From Nibrella saemangeumensis (GTDB taxonomy: Bacteria > Bacteroidota > Bacteroidia > Cytophagales > Spirosomataceae): a stretch of 64,000 bases of DNA. The notes beneath the pieces are model-generated. The model was given only the letters and a program-made list of their open reading frames with translations, was not told where the DNA came from and ran no database searches. The stretch spans positions 1 to 64,000 of the forward strand of contig NZ_BAABHD010000082.1 in the NCBI RefSeq assembly GCF_039541915.1, read 5' to 3'. Of this stretch, positions 32,950-42,505 are shown one piece after another (within the stretch, counting starts at the first letter, position 1; each line of letters opens with the position of its first letter). Made by a program: the position numbers and the translations under genes.

Positions 32950-35160
32950 ATGATGAAGAAGTCAGCCCGCGTAAGTACCCTGCTTGCTGCCGTAGCAGTA
33001 GGATGGATTAGCCTTCTGTCCGTAAATGCGCAGACAACCTACCCGTTCCGGGACCCGAAGCTGACGATGGACAAGCGGATTGATAATCTGATATCCTTGC
33101 TGACGCTGGACGAGAAAATCGGGCTGATTACCGACTTTGCGGTTCCGCGATTAGGGATCGTGTCACCCGGCAATGCCGAAAGTATCCATCAGGTAAAACT
33201 TAACTTACGGCCCGGGCAGCAGAGTTCGATTCAGACAACTTCCTTCGCGCAGGTGTATGGCATGGGCGAAACCTGGAACCCCGAGCTCATTAAACGGGCG
33301 GGAGCGGTCATGGGATACGAAGCCCGGTATATGAGCCAAAGCGAAAAATACAAGCGGAACACCCTAGTCCTGTGGGGCCCTACCTCCGACCTGGCCCGCG
33401 ACCCGCGCTGGGGCCGCAACGACGAAAGCTTTGGCGAAGACCCGTTCCTGACCGGCACCATGGCCGTCGCGCTCACGAAAGGAATTCAGGGCAATGATCC
33501 CCGTTACTGGCAGGCGGCTGCTCTGCTCAAACACGTGTTCGCCAATAGCAACGAAACCACCCGCGCCCGGTCTTCCTCGAATTTCGATACCCGGCTGATG
33601 CGCGAGTATTACTCCGTGCCGTTCCGGATGGCGTTCACCGAAGGCGGGGCAATTTCGTACATGGCTGCTTATAACGCCTGGAACGGGGTACCGATGACGA
33701 TTCATCCCATCCTGAAAGACGTAGTAGCCAAAGAATGGGGTGCCGACGGGATCGTTTCGTCGGACTTCGGTTCCATGACTCACCTGATTCACCAGCATAA
33801 GTACGTCAAGAACAATAAGGAAGGGTATTCGGCGGCTATCAAACTGGGCATGAATCAGTTTCTGGCGTTTGGTGACACCATTCCAACGATTGTCAAAAGC
33901 TCCATTGCTGATCGCCTGCTGACGGAAAATGAGCTGAATGCTTCCCTAAGGGGTAAAATCAAAACCTTAATCAAACTGGGCGTGCTGGACCCGCCGGCGC
34001 AGGTGCCGTATACCAAAATCGGCAGCGAAGGTGAGCCGGAGCCCTGGTTGTCGGAAAAGCACAAAGCTGTGGCTCGTCAGGTTGCCCGCGAATCAGTGGT
34101 GTTGCTCAAGAACAATCAAAATGTTCTGCCGCTGACGAAAGAAAAGCTTAAATCGGTGGCGGTTATTGGCCCAAGGGCCGCCATGGTGTCAACGGACTTC
34201 TACGGCGGGCCTACTCCGTATAACATCAGTGTATTACAGGGAATTAAAGACAAACTTGGCGCAGGCGTAACGGTCAACTATAAAGCCGATAACGAATATA
34301 ATGCTGCCGTAGATGCGGCTAAATCGTCAGATCTGGCTATTGTGGTGATTGGTAATGACCCCATGTGCGGAACCGTCAACTTAGGTGAAGCCTTTAACCG
34401 CGACGGCAGCACCAAGCCCTGTCCCGAAAACGGCGATGGCCGGGAAGGACGCGACCGGCAGTCGCTGGATATTCCGTCCGAAGACCTCGTCAAGGAGGTC
34501 TATGCGGCCAACCCCAACACCATTGTCGTACTAATTTCCAGCTTTCCCTATTCTATAAACTGGACGCAGGCACATGTACCGGCGATTCTGCACATCACGC
34601 ACACGGCGCAGGATCAGGGTACGGCCATTGCCGATGTGCTGTTCGGCGACTACAATCCGGGCGGTCGGCTGGTGCAGACCTGGCCCAAATCGCTGGCACA
34701 GCTTCCTCCCTTATCGGAGTATAATATTCGCAACGGTCTTACGTATCTGTACAGCAAAGAGGAGCCACTTTATCCGTTCGGCTATGGCCTCAGCTACACG
34801 AAGTTTGATTATTCGGGACTGAACCTCCCCGCACAGGGTTTAACGAAAAACGGTACCGCTACCATTCAGGTTAGCGTAAAAAACACCGGTAGCCGGGAGG
34901 GCGATGAAGTCGTACAGCTTTACGTGCAGTATCCGCAGTCAAAAGTAGCGCGTCCCATCAAAGAACTGAAGGGTTTCCAACGCGTACATCTAAAACCGGG
35001 CGAAACGAAAACCGTTTCCATTCCGCTCAAAGCCGAGTCGCTGGCGTTTTGGAATGAAAAGACAAACGGCTGGGAAGTAGAAGGCGGACCCGTCAACATC
35101 CTGGTCGGTGCGTCGTCTGCCGATATTCGGCTGCAAAAGACCTTGCCGATAACGAAATAG
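32950..35160 (+). CDS. Secreted GH3 beta-glucosidase-type enzyme with Fn3-like domain
   Basis: A 736-residue exported GH3 enzyme. A signal peptide lies at about 1-27 (ending LLSVNAQ), followed by the barrel domain (LISLLTLDEKIGLITDFA, RDPRWGRNDESFGEDPFLTG, with RWGRNDESFGED and KHVFANSNE for substrate binding). The nucleophile Asp lies in GIVSSDFGS. The alpha/beta sandwich follows (ESVVLLKNNQNVLPL) and a C-terminal fibronectin-III-like domain (VKNTGSREGDEVVQLYV) ends the protein. It follows the FAH gene by 35 bp and probably belongs to the same operon. Its probable job is removing glucose or xylose from phenolic glycosides in the periplasm. It differs in domain layout from the GH3 at 18198. 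Confidence 0.88.
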   Translation: MMKKSARVSTLLAAVAVGWISLLSVNAQTTYPFRDPKLTMDKRIDNLISLLTLDEKIGLITDFAVPRLGIVSPGNAESIHQVKLNLRPGQQSSIQTTSFAQVYGMGETWNPELIKRAGAVMGYEARYMSQSEKYKRNTLVLWGPTSDLARDPRWGRNDESFGEDPFLTGTMAVALTKGIQGNDPRYWQAAALLKHVFANSNETTRARSSSNFDTRLMREYYSVPFRMAFTEGGAISYMAAYNAWNGVPMTIHPILKDVVAKEWGADGIVSSDFGSMTHLIHQHKYVKNNKEGYSAAIKLGMNQFLAFGDTIPTIVKSSIADRLLTENELNASLRGKIKTLIKLGVLDPPAQVPYTKIGSEGEPEPWLSEKHKAVARQVARESVVLLKNNQNVLPLTKEKLKSVAVIGPRAAMVSTDFYGGPTPYNISVLQGIKDKLGAGVTVNYKADNEYNAAVDAAKSSDLAIVVIGNDPMCGTVNLGEAFNRDGSTKPCPENGDGREGRDRQSLDIPSEDLVKEVYAANPNTIVVLISSFPYSINWTQAHVPAILHITHTAQDQGTAIADVLFGDYNPGGRLVQTWPKSLAQLPPLSEYNIRNGLTYLYSKEEPLYPFGYGLSYTKFDYSGLNLPAQGLTKNGTATIQVSVKNTGSREGDEVVQLYVQYPQSKVARPIKELKGFQRVHLKPGETKTVSIPLKAESLAFWNEKTNGWEVEGGPVNILVGASSADIRLQKTLPITK

Positions 35161-35210
35161 CCGCTAAAGAGAAGTTTTCTATTGACCACATACTGTACAA
35201 ACTTGCCCAA

Positions 35211-36932
35211 ATGAAGCTTTTTTCGCTTGTTGCCCTCATGCTGCTAACCGGCTTTTCACTGTTTGCGCAACCGTATAAACAGCCTCCTCACCTGGGGAAA
35301 AAGGGAAATACCATACAACTGGTGGTGAAAGACAAACCCTTTCTGGTCCTGGGCGGTGAGCTGCACAACTCCACCGTTTCCGGTGCGGCTTACATGCGGC
35401 CGGTATGGGCTCAGATGAAGAAAAAACACCTGAACACGGTTTTAGTGCCGGTTTACTGGGAACTGATCGAGCCGCAGGAAGGCAAGTTTGATTTTGCTTT
35501 AGTGGATAGTATGATCTATGGGGCCAGAAAGCAGAACCTGCATTTGGGTATTCTTTGGTTTGGGGCATTCAAAACGACCTATTCCACCTACGTGCCATCA
35601 TGGGTAAAGACCAATACCGAAAAGTACCCAAGGGCTAAAAATAAGAAAGGAGAATCGCTGCCGCTGCTCTCCGTCTTCTCCCCGGCCACCTTACAGGCCG
35701 ATGCCAAAGCGTTTAAAGCGCTGATGCAGCATATCCGCCAGATTGATGAAAAGCATCAGACCGTCATCATGGCCCAGGTGGAGAATGAGGTAGGTTTGTT
35801 TTACGACCCGCGTGACTACAGCGATCAGGCCACCAAAGCTTACCAGCAAGGTGTTCCGGATGACCTGATGCGTTATCTGGGTACCAATAAAGGAAAACTG
35901 CAACCGGAACTCGACAGTGTCTGGAAGGTCAACGGCTACAAGACGGCAGGCAGTTGGGAAGCCGTATTTGGGAAAAGTTTGCTGGATGAGAAGAACCCCA
36001 AAGTCCTGTCATACCTGCCGGAGGAACTGTTCTCCGTGTACCATTACACCAAATTTGTGGGCCAACTGGCGGCTGCCGGTAAAGAGGCCTACCCCATACC
36101 CATGTTCGTCAATGCCTGGCCTAAAGCAACCGGCTTTACAGGCATACCTGGCAAGTACCCCAGCGGAGGTCCTGTTCCGCATACCCTCGACATCTGGCGG
36201 GCCAACGCCCCGGCTATTGATTTTATTACACCGAATGTGTACGGGCCGAAACAGGGAGTTTACAACCTGGTGGAGCAATACCACCGCCCCGGCAATCCGG
36301 TATTTATCCCCGAAATCAGGCAAGGGCTGGAACCCGCCAATCTGGCCTTTTGGATTTATGGTCAGCATGACGCCATTGGGGTGGCCCCCTTCGGCATAGA
36401 CGCTACCCCGGCGGACGAGGACCCGTTCACCAAAACATTCGCCGTTCTATCGCAAGTGCAGGACCTTGTTCTGCAACACCAGGGGAAAGGAACCATGGCG
36501 GGCATCTTTGTCGACACCACGGCTAAGTCGCAAGCGGTTACGCTGCCGGGCTATACCGTAAAAGCCGATATGGTGATCCCCAGGGCCATGCCGGGTATGG
36601 CTCTCGCGGCAAAAGGTGCCGCCCTGGCCGGAGGCATTGTTTTCGCGGTGGGGCCGGATGAATTTATTGCCGTTGGCAGAGATTACGAATTAACCTTTAC
36701 ACCGGTAAACGCTGATGCCCAAAAACCATATATGGACGTTGATTTTATGGAAGAGGGCTCTTTCGTAAATGGGAAATGGGTAGTTGCCCGGCGGTTGAAC
36801 GGGGATGAAGGTACGGGAGGTGGCGGTATTGGCGTTCTTGTCAGTAAAAACACAAAAGTCGGAGCGCTGCGTTTCCAGAAGAAGCCAAACGGCGATTACA
36901 GCATTGTGCGCATTAAGTTTTACAGGTACTGA
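35211..36932 (+). CDS. Secreted GH35-like beta-galactosidase with DUF5597-type tail
   Basis: A 573-residue protein with signal peptide (LVALMLLTGFSLFAQ), a (beta/alpha)8 barrel with the GH35 acid/base region MAQVENEVG and the likely nucleophile Glu in FIPEIRQG, and a C-terminal beta domain (about 430-573) of the DUF5597 type common in Bacteroidota and Caulobacter GH35-like enzymes. QPYKQPPHLGKKGNT-LVV-GGELHNS at the N-terminus is typical of this group. It follows the second GH3 and ends the operon 35 bp from a convergent AraC gene. The sugar removed may be galactose or another hexose on the phenolic. Confidence 0.8.
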   Translation: MKLFSLVALMLLTGFSLFAQPYKQPPHLGKKGNTIQLVVKDKPFLVLGGELHNSTVSGAAYMRPVWAQMKKKHLNTVLVPVYWELIEPQEGKFDFALVDSMIYGARKQNLHLGILWFGAFKTTYSTYVPSWVKTNTEKYPRAKNKKGESLPLLSVFSPATLQADAKAFKALMQHIRQIDEKHQTVIMAQVENEVGLFYDPRDYSDQATKAYQQGVPDDLMRYLGTNKGKLQPELDSVWKVNGYKTAGSWEAVFGKSLLDEKNPKVLSYLPEELFSVYHYTKFVGQLAAAGKEAYPIPMFVNAWPKATGFTGIPGKYPSGGPVPHTLDIWRANAPAIDFITPNVYGPKQGVYNLVEQYHRPGNPVFIPEIRQGLEPANLAFWIYGQHDAIGVAPFGIDATPADEDPFTKTFAVLSQVQDLVLQHQGKGTMAGIFVDTTAKSQAVTLPGYTVKADMVIPRAMPGMALAAKGAALAGGIVFAVGPDEFIAVGRDYELTFTPVNADAQKPYMDVDFMEEGSFVNGKWVVARRLNGDEGTGGGGIGVLVSKNTKVGALRFQKKPNGDYSIVRIKFYRY

Positions 36933-36966
36933 TACGCCCGCATCAGTTGAGAAAGGTGGTTTAGGT

Positions 36967-37845
36967 TTACCGGCTTTTTCGGATTTCGCTGGGATTTACA
37001 TGCATCTTCGTTTTATAGATTCTGGAAAAATAGTAGACTGATTCAAAACCACATTGAACGGCTATCTCCGATAATGTATTAGTTGTTTCGTGAATCAGCT
37101 CTTCGGCTTTTCTTAATTTCAGAAGCAGGTGATATTGGTTGAGAGAAGTACCTGTAATTTCTTTAAACGTTTTTCTCAGCCAGGCATAGCTGGTGTGGTA
37201 TCGTTCGGCAAGTTGTTCGAAGTCTATATCCTGGTTCCAGCTCTCATTTATTTCTTTTTTGACTTCGCCAATAATTTTCTCTTTCCGGCTTATCTTCTGA
37301 TTGGATAGTAAGACGGATGTATATACAATTCCCAATAACTGCAACAACAGAAAAGACGCGAGTTTCTGATACGATTCTTCCCGTACTTCTACCACATCGA
37401 ACAGACGCTCAAACGTAGCCAGAAACTCGACATTGAAGCCGACCTTAACAATTGGACTCTGGGGGTTAAAGCACTCCTGCTCAAGCAGGTGACTAGCGTA
37501 AGACCCTGAAAAGCCTACCCAATATTCCTCCCAACCGGTATCCTCGGTCGGTTTATACCGGTGCCAGACCCCCGGATACAACAGAATGATAGTACCGGCC
37601 TCAATTACCTGTGGCGGCATTCCGGTTGATTCAAAGACTCCTTCGCCCTTGCAAATGTATAGTATCTGATACTCCTTGAGACTACGGCCTTTTTCCCAGT
37701 TAAACAAATGACTGTCCGGGTGTTTTACGTCCGGATAAGGTGTATAGGCAGGGTGCACATGGTGGCCCAGCGTGTGGATGATCACACTGAGCGATTTGTC
37801 GATATGCTCCTCATTAAAATTGAAATAACGCCGGAAGACTTTCAT
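36967..37845 (-). CDS. AraC-family regulator of glycosidase genes
   Basis: A 292-residue regulator. The N-terminal cupin-like domain (about 20-150) has HTLGHHVHPAYTPYPD and a WHRYKP motif of the type seen in AraC sugar sensors. The C-terminal HTH_18 domain (about 185-290) ends ALSEIAVQCGFESVYYFSRI-like and PSEIRKSR. The open frame runs back to 38007, overlapping the next gene, but the ATG at 37845 (MKVFRRYFNF) gives a natural start. It is convergent with the GH35-like gene and may respond to the released sugar. Confidence 0.75.
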   Translation of the reverse strand: MKVFRRYFNFNEEHIDKSLSVIIHTLGHHVHPAYTPYPDVKHPDSHLFNWEKGRSLKEYQILYICKGEGVFESTGMPPQVIEAGTIILLYPGVWHRYKPTEDTGWEEYWVGFSGSYASHLLEQECFNPQSPIVKVGFNVEFLATFERLFDVVEVREESYQKLASFLLLQLLGIVYTSVLLSNQKISRKEKIIGEVKKEINESWNQDIDFEQLAERYHTSYAWLRKTFKEITGTSLNQYHLLLKLRKAEELIHETTNTLSEIAVQCGFESVYYFSRIYKTKMHVNPSEIRKSR

Positions 37846-37940
37846 TTCAACGAATACTGATACTATCACAGTAAAAATAGCGGGTATTTGATCAAAAGAA
37901 AGGGTGACGCTTCCGGTAAGTTTTTCGCGGCTGGTAACAG

Positions 37941-38657
37941 TTACGCTTGCGGGCGTGGGCTTCTGTAAATCCGCCAGAACAGGTGGAGACTGCTGGCGAT
38001 GATCCACAGGATGAACATCATCAGCGACAACCCTCCGGCTTGGTGCAGGATATGCTGGCTCTCGAAGGTGCCGGCGGTGGCAAACAGGGCTACACTGACC
38101 AGGCCGGCCCAGATGGATACCCAGCGAGCCGTCAGCCGGCTTTGAAACGTGCCGATGGCCGCTAATAGCAGAAAAGCAGCAATGGGGTATGAAAACAGGT
38201 GGGCCGATACGTGGCCTACCTCATCGATGCCCCGGATAACGGCCCCCGATCCTTTGTAATGAGCTACGCGTGCTTCCACCGACACACAGGCCTGTGCCAA
38301 TAGCAGCAGCATAGTAGCCACCAGCCCCAGCCCCTGCATTACGGTCGGTAGCAGCGCGTCGTTGCCCAGTTGCCGGCGCAGCGTTTGACTCATCCCATAC
38401 AGATAGCCCAGGAAGAACAGGAGCGCAATAGTGCTGACCGAGGTAGCCAGAATGAACCCGTCGTAGCTGTTGGCATAATAGTCAAAAAAGACCTGGTCTG
38501 AATTATAATGCGGGGGCGGTGGGGGCACCAGTGATCCGGCTGTCATGAACAGGACTACGAACAACAGGCCGCAGCTAATCCAGATACAGTCGGCCAGGCG
38601 GAGCGACCGGCGAGTAGTTGCCTGGTGGGAGGCAGGAGGGGCAAGCGTGGAAACCAT
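37941..38657 (-). CDS. Small integral membrane protein, DUF4386-like
   Basis: About 238 residues from the ATG at 38657, with six hydrophobic segments by eye: ADCIWISCGLLFVVLFMTAG, FILATSVSTIALLFFLGYLY, VMQGLGLVATMLLLLAQACV, LFSYPIAAFLLLAAIGTF, VSIWAGLVSVALFATAGTFE and LSLMMFILWIIASSLHLFW. An upstream ATG at 38711 in the same frame is possible. A proline cluster (PPPPPHYN) follows the first helix. It resembles DUF4386-type proteins of unknown role. It is on the same strand as the AraC gene, 95 bp away, but no functional link is evident. Confidence 0.55.
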   Translation of the reverse strand: MVSTLAPPASHQATTRRSLRLADCIWISCGLLFVVLFMTAGSLVPPPPPHYNSDQVFFDYYANSYDGFILATSVSTIALLFFLGYLYGMSQTLRRQLGNDALLPTVMQGLGLVATMLLLLAQACVSVEARVAHYKGSGAVIRGIDEVGHVSAHLFSYPIAAFLLLAAIGTFQSRLTARWVSIWAGLVSVALFATAGTFESQHILHQAGGLSLMMFILWIIASSLHLFWRIYRSPRPQA

Positions 38658-38913
38658 GGTTATAGGGTTTTGTGTGGTTGAAGCCCCAAAGTACCGTTCA
38701 TCAGGCTGCAATAGCCACCGGTTCCTGCGTTAACTGATGAAGCCGCTGCATGAATTGAGAAAAGCCTATCCCGAATTGTGTATGGGTGCGCCAGGCATTC
38801 GTCGGTATTACCAGCCTCCGGTGGACAGAAGGGCTACTACCGGCTCACCAGAAAATTGATTAAGGAATGGTTATCTTTACCGTACGCTGCGTGAAGCAGC
38901 CGTTCTTCATTCT

Positions 38914-40236
38914 ATGATTTATAATGTTTATTTCGGGGCGGCCAGTACGATTATCCTGCTGAACCTGGTTCAATGGAGCCTTTCCCGCGACCGGATTTAT
39001 GGAATTTTTACATTTCAGTCCTTATTATGGTTTACCCACGCCGTTCTGATGGGTATTATCACCAGCGATAATCAGTCACTGGCTGCTCTGACAACGATCA
39101 ACGGGCTGGTGATCATCTGCTACCTGGAGCTGGTATACCGGTTGTTTTCTCCCCTGAACGATAAAATGCACCGCCGGTACCGCTGGATACAGGCAGGTAT
39201 ACTTGTGTATGTCGTCATCGAAGGTGTGCTGACACTAACCGCGGCAGATCCCTGGCAGACGTCTCCGGCGCACCGTCTTTTTTCGCTGCTGTACTGGGGT
39301 ACGCTGACGGGCTGCTGCCTGCTGGGCATTAAACCCGCGGCTCAACGGCGCGATGCGGTCGGGCGTTTTTTTGTGGTAGGCAGTATACTCCTGATGGTCA
39401 ATGAAGCCCGCGTCCTGGGCTATTATGTCAGTTCGCTTCTGAGCATTGAGTGGTACGCGACCGTACTGAACCAGGAGTACGTAGGGCAGATCCTGGCGGG
39501 TGGTTTTATTGTCAAACTGCTTTGTTTTTCCCTCTGTCTGGTCTTCCGTCAGCGGCAGCTCGCCGTAGCACAGGCCGTTCGGCAAACGCGTACGGAAGAG
39601 CAACTGGTGCAGGAACGCCTGCAGGCGGAGCTGACCCAGCGCCGGCTTGAGCAGGAAAAGGCGGAGGTTCAGCTTCGGGCCTTACAGTCGCAGGTAAATC
39701 CCCATTTCCTCTTCAACGCGCTTAACTCCCTATCGTCGCTGATCAGCGAAGAACCAGCCCAGGCGGAGGAGTTTGTGGACAAACTGAGTGACGTATACCG
39801 TTACGTATTACGGGCAAACGAGCAATCGCTGACGACCGTAGCCGCCGAACTGCAGTTTATTGACGCGTATTTTCACCTGCTCAAAACCCGTTACGGCCAG
39901 GGTATACACCTGACCATCGACGTTGATCCGGTGTACAACGACTGCCAGATCCCTCCGCTGACGCTGCAACTGCTGGTGGAGAATGCGGTCAAACATAATG
40001 TGGTGTCGGCCAAACGCCCGCTGAGCATCCGCATAACCACGTCCGAAGCGGGTGAACTCACCATCAGCAATACCTTACAGAAAAAGCAGAGCCGTGTCTT
40101 TTCCAATGGGGTGGGACTGACCAACATTGTGGTGAAGTACCAGATGCTGAACCTGCCGGCTCCCGCCGTGGCCGAAACGGACGACACATTTACCGTAGTG
40201 CTGCCAATGGTGGCCTACGCCCATCAGCCAGACTAA
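38914..40236 (+). CDS. LytS-type sensor histidine kinase
   Basis: A 440-residue membrane sensor: six or seven hydrophobic helices in residues 1-215, a coiled coil at about 215-255, then the His_kinase (PF06580) domain with the phosphoacceptor His264 in VNPHFLFNALNSL, and an HATPase domain whose N box is LLVENAVKHNV. There is no separate periplasmic domain, so the stimulus is probably sensed within or near the membrane. The LytTR regulator follows 45 bp downstream, making a complete two-component pair. Confidence 0.88.
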   Translation: MIYNVYFGAASTIILLNLVQWSLSRDRIYGIFTFQSLLWFTHAVLMGIITSDNQSLAALTTINGLVIICYLELVYRLFSPLNDKMHRRYRWIQAGILVYVVIEGVLTLTAADPWQTSPAHRLFSLLYWGTLTGCCLLGIKPAAQRRDAVGRFFVVGSILLMVNEARVLGYYVSSLLSIEWYATVLNQEYVGQILAGGFIVKLLCFSLCLVFRQRQLAVAQAVRQTRTEEQLVQERLQAELTQRRLEQEKAEVQLRALQSQVNPHFLFNALNSLSSLISEEPAQAEEFVDKLSDVYRYVLRANEQSLTTVAAELQFIDAYFHLLKTRYGQGIHLTIDVDPVYNDCQIPPLTLQLLVENAVKHNVVSAKRPLSIRITTSEAGELTISNTLQKKQSRVFSNGVGLTNIVVKYQMLNLPAPAVAETDDTFTVVLPMVAYAHQPD

Positions 40237-40281
40237 TCCCGAATTTTCCCTTATCTTGCTTTTTCTGACCCACACAAAGCG

Positions 40282-41076
40282 ATGAACGTATTAATCATCG
40301 AAGACGAAGACCTGGCCGTCCGCAAACTCCGTAAAATGGTGGCGGAGGTCGATCCCTCCCTGACGATTCAGGGCGTTACCTCCAGCATTGAAGAATCGGT
40401 TGAGTGGCTCCAGGCGAACCCCGCTCCTGATTTGATTTTTATGGACATCGAACTGGCCGACGGCCGGAGTTTCGAGATCTTTGATCAGGTGGAGGTGCGC
40501 AGCCGCATTATCTTCACGACTTCCTACGACGAATACGCCCTGCAGGCTTTTAAAGTCAACAGCATCGACTACTTGCTGAAGCCGATTCAGCGCCAGGACC
40601 TTGAGCGGAGCCTGCGCAAGCTGCGCGAGCTGACGGCCGGGAGCCTGCCGGCTGGTCAGGCACCGGAGCCGTCGCTGCAGAACATTGAGAAACTGCTGCG
40701 GCAGATGCAGGGTACCGGCGGTCCGGAGGCTAAAGAGTACCGCAAACGATTTCTGGTGAAGCAGGGGCAAAAGCTACTCTCGATAGGGGTGGGCGATATT
40801 CTCTATTTTTATACCGACGAGCGTTTCAGTTTTTTCAGGACCCGTACCAACCAGAAGTTTCTGGTCGACTATACGCTCGACGAACTGGCCGAGGTGCTGG
40901 ACCCCGAGCAGTTTTTCCGGCCCAACCGGGGGCTTATTGTTACCCACGACGCCGTCGATCAGATTCAGCCCTATTTCGGTAACCGGCTGGCGCTCACGCT
41001 CAGACCCCCTTACGAAAAAGAGGCCCTTGTAAGCCGTGAGAAAGTAAGCGATTTTAAGACCTGGATGGGTAAGTGA
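40282..41076 (+). CDS. LytTR-family response regulator
   Basis: A 264-residue regulator with a receiver domain at 1-120 (acidic pair EDED at 7-10, phosphoacceptor Asp55 in LIFMDIEL, TTSYDEYALQAF, then the Lys of YLLKPI). A linker leads to a LytTR DNA-binding domain at about 160-262 (FLVKQGQKLLSIGVGDILYF, RGLIVTHDAVDQIQ). It is the partner of the LytS-type kinase directly upstream. Targets are unknown; an autoregulated or nearby locus is likely. Confidence 0.9.
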   Translation: MNVLIIEDEDLAVRKLRKMVAEVDPSLTIQGVTSSIEESVEWLQANPAPDLIFMDIELADGRSFEIFDQVEVRSRIIFTTSYDEYALQAFKVNSIDYLLKPIQRQDLERSLRKLRELTAGSLPAGQAPEPSLQNIEKLLRQMQGTGGPEAKEYRKRFLVKQGQKLLSIGVGDILYFYTDERFSFFRTRTNQKFLVDYTLDELAEVLDPEQFFRPNRGLIVTHDAVDQIQPYFGNRLALTLRPPYEKEALVSREKVSDFKTWMGK

Positions 41077-41114
41077 CCCGATGAAAATAGATTAGCTGAA
41101 AGATGCTCTGCTCT

Positions 41115-41546
41115 TCACCGGCCACGCACAAACAGCAGATAACAGCGTCGCTCGCAGCGGGGAAGAAACGCCAGCGTATCGTTGCGGAGAGAAAAATCCT
41201 GGGTAAAGTTGGCATGCTGCTCACCAACGTAGAACCGGACAAGGGGCGTAGGCTGAACGTCTTCCCGGCGGTAGTAGCGGGCGGGCCGGTAATACTCCAG
41301 TTCTTTGCCCTGGCTGCTGACGGCACCCTCGGCGGTGAACGTGATGGATTGCTCGGGCGTGGCGGGTATGGACCGGACCACCAGTGCGGTGTCGCGGGTG
41401 TCGGCCCGCTCAACCAGCCGCCAGGTGCCGACGAGTTCCGGAGCGCCCTGACCTAACGTAAAAGGCTTATCCTTACAGGCCAGTATGGCGAGCAGCAGGC
41501 TTAGGCTGACACCTGTTGACAAACTGAGGAATCGTGTTTTAACCAT
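41115..41546 (-). CDS. Putative lipoprotein
   Basis: A 143-residue exported protein with a type II signal peptide ending in the lipobox LAILAC (Cys24). The mature part is small, beginning KDKPFTLGQGAPELVGTWRL, in the style of lipocalin-like proteins (ELVGTWRLVERAD, QSITFTAEGAVSS, FSLRNDTLAFLP). Two further cysteines near the C-terminus (CERRC) may pair. It is convergent with the LytTR regulator. A comparable plus-strand frame at 41103-41456 is its mirror shadow. Confidence 0.65.
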   Translation of the reverse strand: MVKTRFLSLSTGVSLSLLLAILACKDKPFTLGQGAPELVGTWRLVERADTRDTALVVRSIPATPEQSITFTAEGAVSSQGKELEYYRPARYYRREDVQPTPLVRFYVGEQHANFTQDFSLRNDTLAFLPRCERRCYLLFVRGR

Positions 41547-41638
41547 AGTATCCTGGGTAAAGACCGGCGGCTACCTGGCGCGGCTTAGGGTAACGATTAG
41601 CCGTTAAAGATAAGCCTGTTCTGCTTAGATCGTGCAGA

Positions 41639-42466
41639 TTACCCGAATTTTCGCCAAATCTTCTCCCGGTCCAGCTGTTTGTACTTCGACTCAATACCGG
41701 AAAACAGCAGGGTTTCTTTGCTGCCCAGCGCCAGGTAGCTGAGGGGCCCCAGACTCTCGTCGAACAGCTTCAGCACACGCTCCTGTAACACTTTGTCGAA
41801 ATAGATCAGGACGTTGCGGCACACAATCAGGTCAAACTCGTTGAACGACTGGTCCGATACCAGGTTATGCGTGGCAAACACCATGCGCCCGGCCAGTTCG
41901 TCGCTGAACTTGACGTGCCCGTATTGGGCGGTATAGTAGCTGGAGAAGTCGGCGGTGCCGCCTGAGAGCAGGTAGTTTTCCGAGTACTGCTTCATCGGCT
42001 GTAGGGGATAGATACCCCGGCGGGCAGTTTCCAGCACGTCGGCGTTCAGGTCCGTGGCGTAGAGCAGGGATTTGGGTAGCAGCTGTGCTTCCTTCAGCAG
42101 GATCGCCATGGAGTATACCTCTTCACCGGTAGCGCAGCCGGCATGCCAGATGCGGATGAACGGCTTGGCCGCCAGGGTCTTTATTACCTCGGTCCGGAGC
42201 GTCTTATAGAATAACGGGTCGCGGAACATCTCCGTGACATTTACCGTGATGCCTTCAACAAACCGCTTGAGGTAATCCGGATCAGAACGTACCCGGTAGC
42301 GCAGCTCGGCAAAGCTGGGAAACCGGTCCATCGTCCACAGGCGGGTAATCCGGCGCCGGAGCGACGCCCGTGCGTAGTGCGTAAAATCGTACCCGTGTAT
42401 ATCCAGCAGGTCGGCCAGCAATAACTCAATTTCCTGGTCGCCAATCATCGTTCCTGAACCACTCAC
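41639..42466 (-). CDS. cheR: CheR-type protein-glutamate methyltransferase
   Basis: A 275-residue CheR: N-terminal helical domain at about 10-70 (YARASLRRRITRLWTMDRFP), VNVTEMFRDPLFYKTLR, SAM motif WHAGCATGEEVYSMAILL, DLNADVLETARRG and FDLIVCRNVLIYFD, all standard. It follows the hybrid kinase by 39 bp on the same strand. No MCP or CheB is in the window, so it probably methylates or modulates the associated sensor system and not classical chemotaxis. An internal ATG six codons in is an alternative start. Confidence 0.85.
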   Translation of the reverse strand: MSGSGTMIGDQEIELLLADLLDIHGYDFTHYARASLRRRITRLWTMDRFPSFAELRYRVRSDPDYLKRFVEGITVNVTEMFRDPLFYKTLRTEVIKTLAAKPFIRIWHAGCATGEEVYSMAILLKEAQLLPKSLLYATDLNADVLETARRGIYPLQPMKQYSENYLLSGGTADFSSYYTAQYGHVKFSDELAGRMVFATHNLVSDQSFNEFDLIVCRNVLIYFDKVLQERVLKLFDESLGPLSYLALGSKETLLFSGIESKYKQLDREKIWRKFG

Positions 42467-42505
42467 TTCCTGTCTCCCGTTTCTCTTGTCATTTCTTTTT
42501 TCCTA

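Noticed and set aside
41103..41456. Plus-strand frame of 117 residues
   Set aside because: It mirrors the minus-strand lipoprotein, which has a lipobox signal peptide and protein-like composition.
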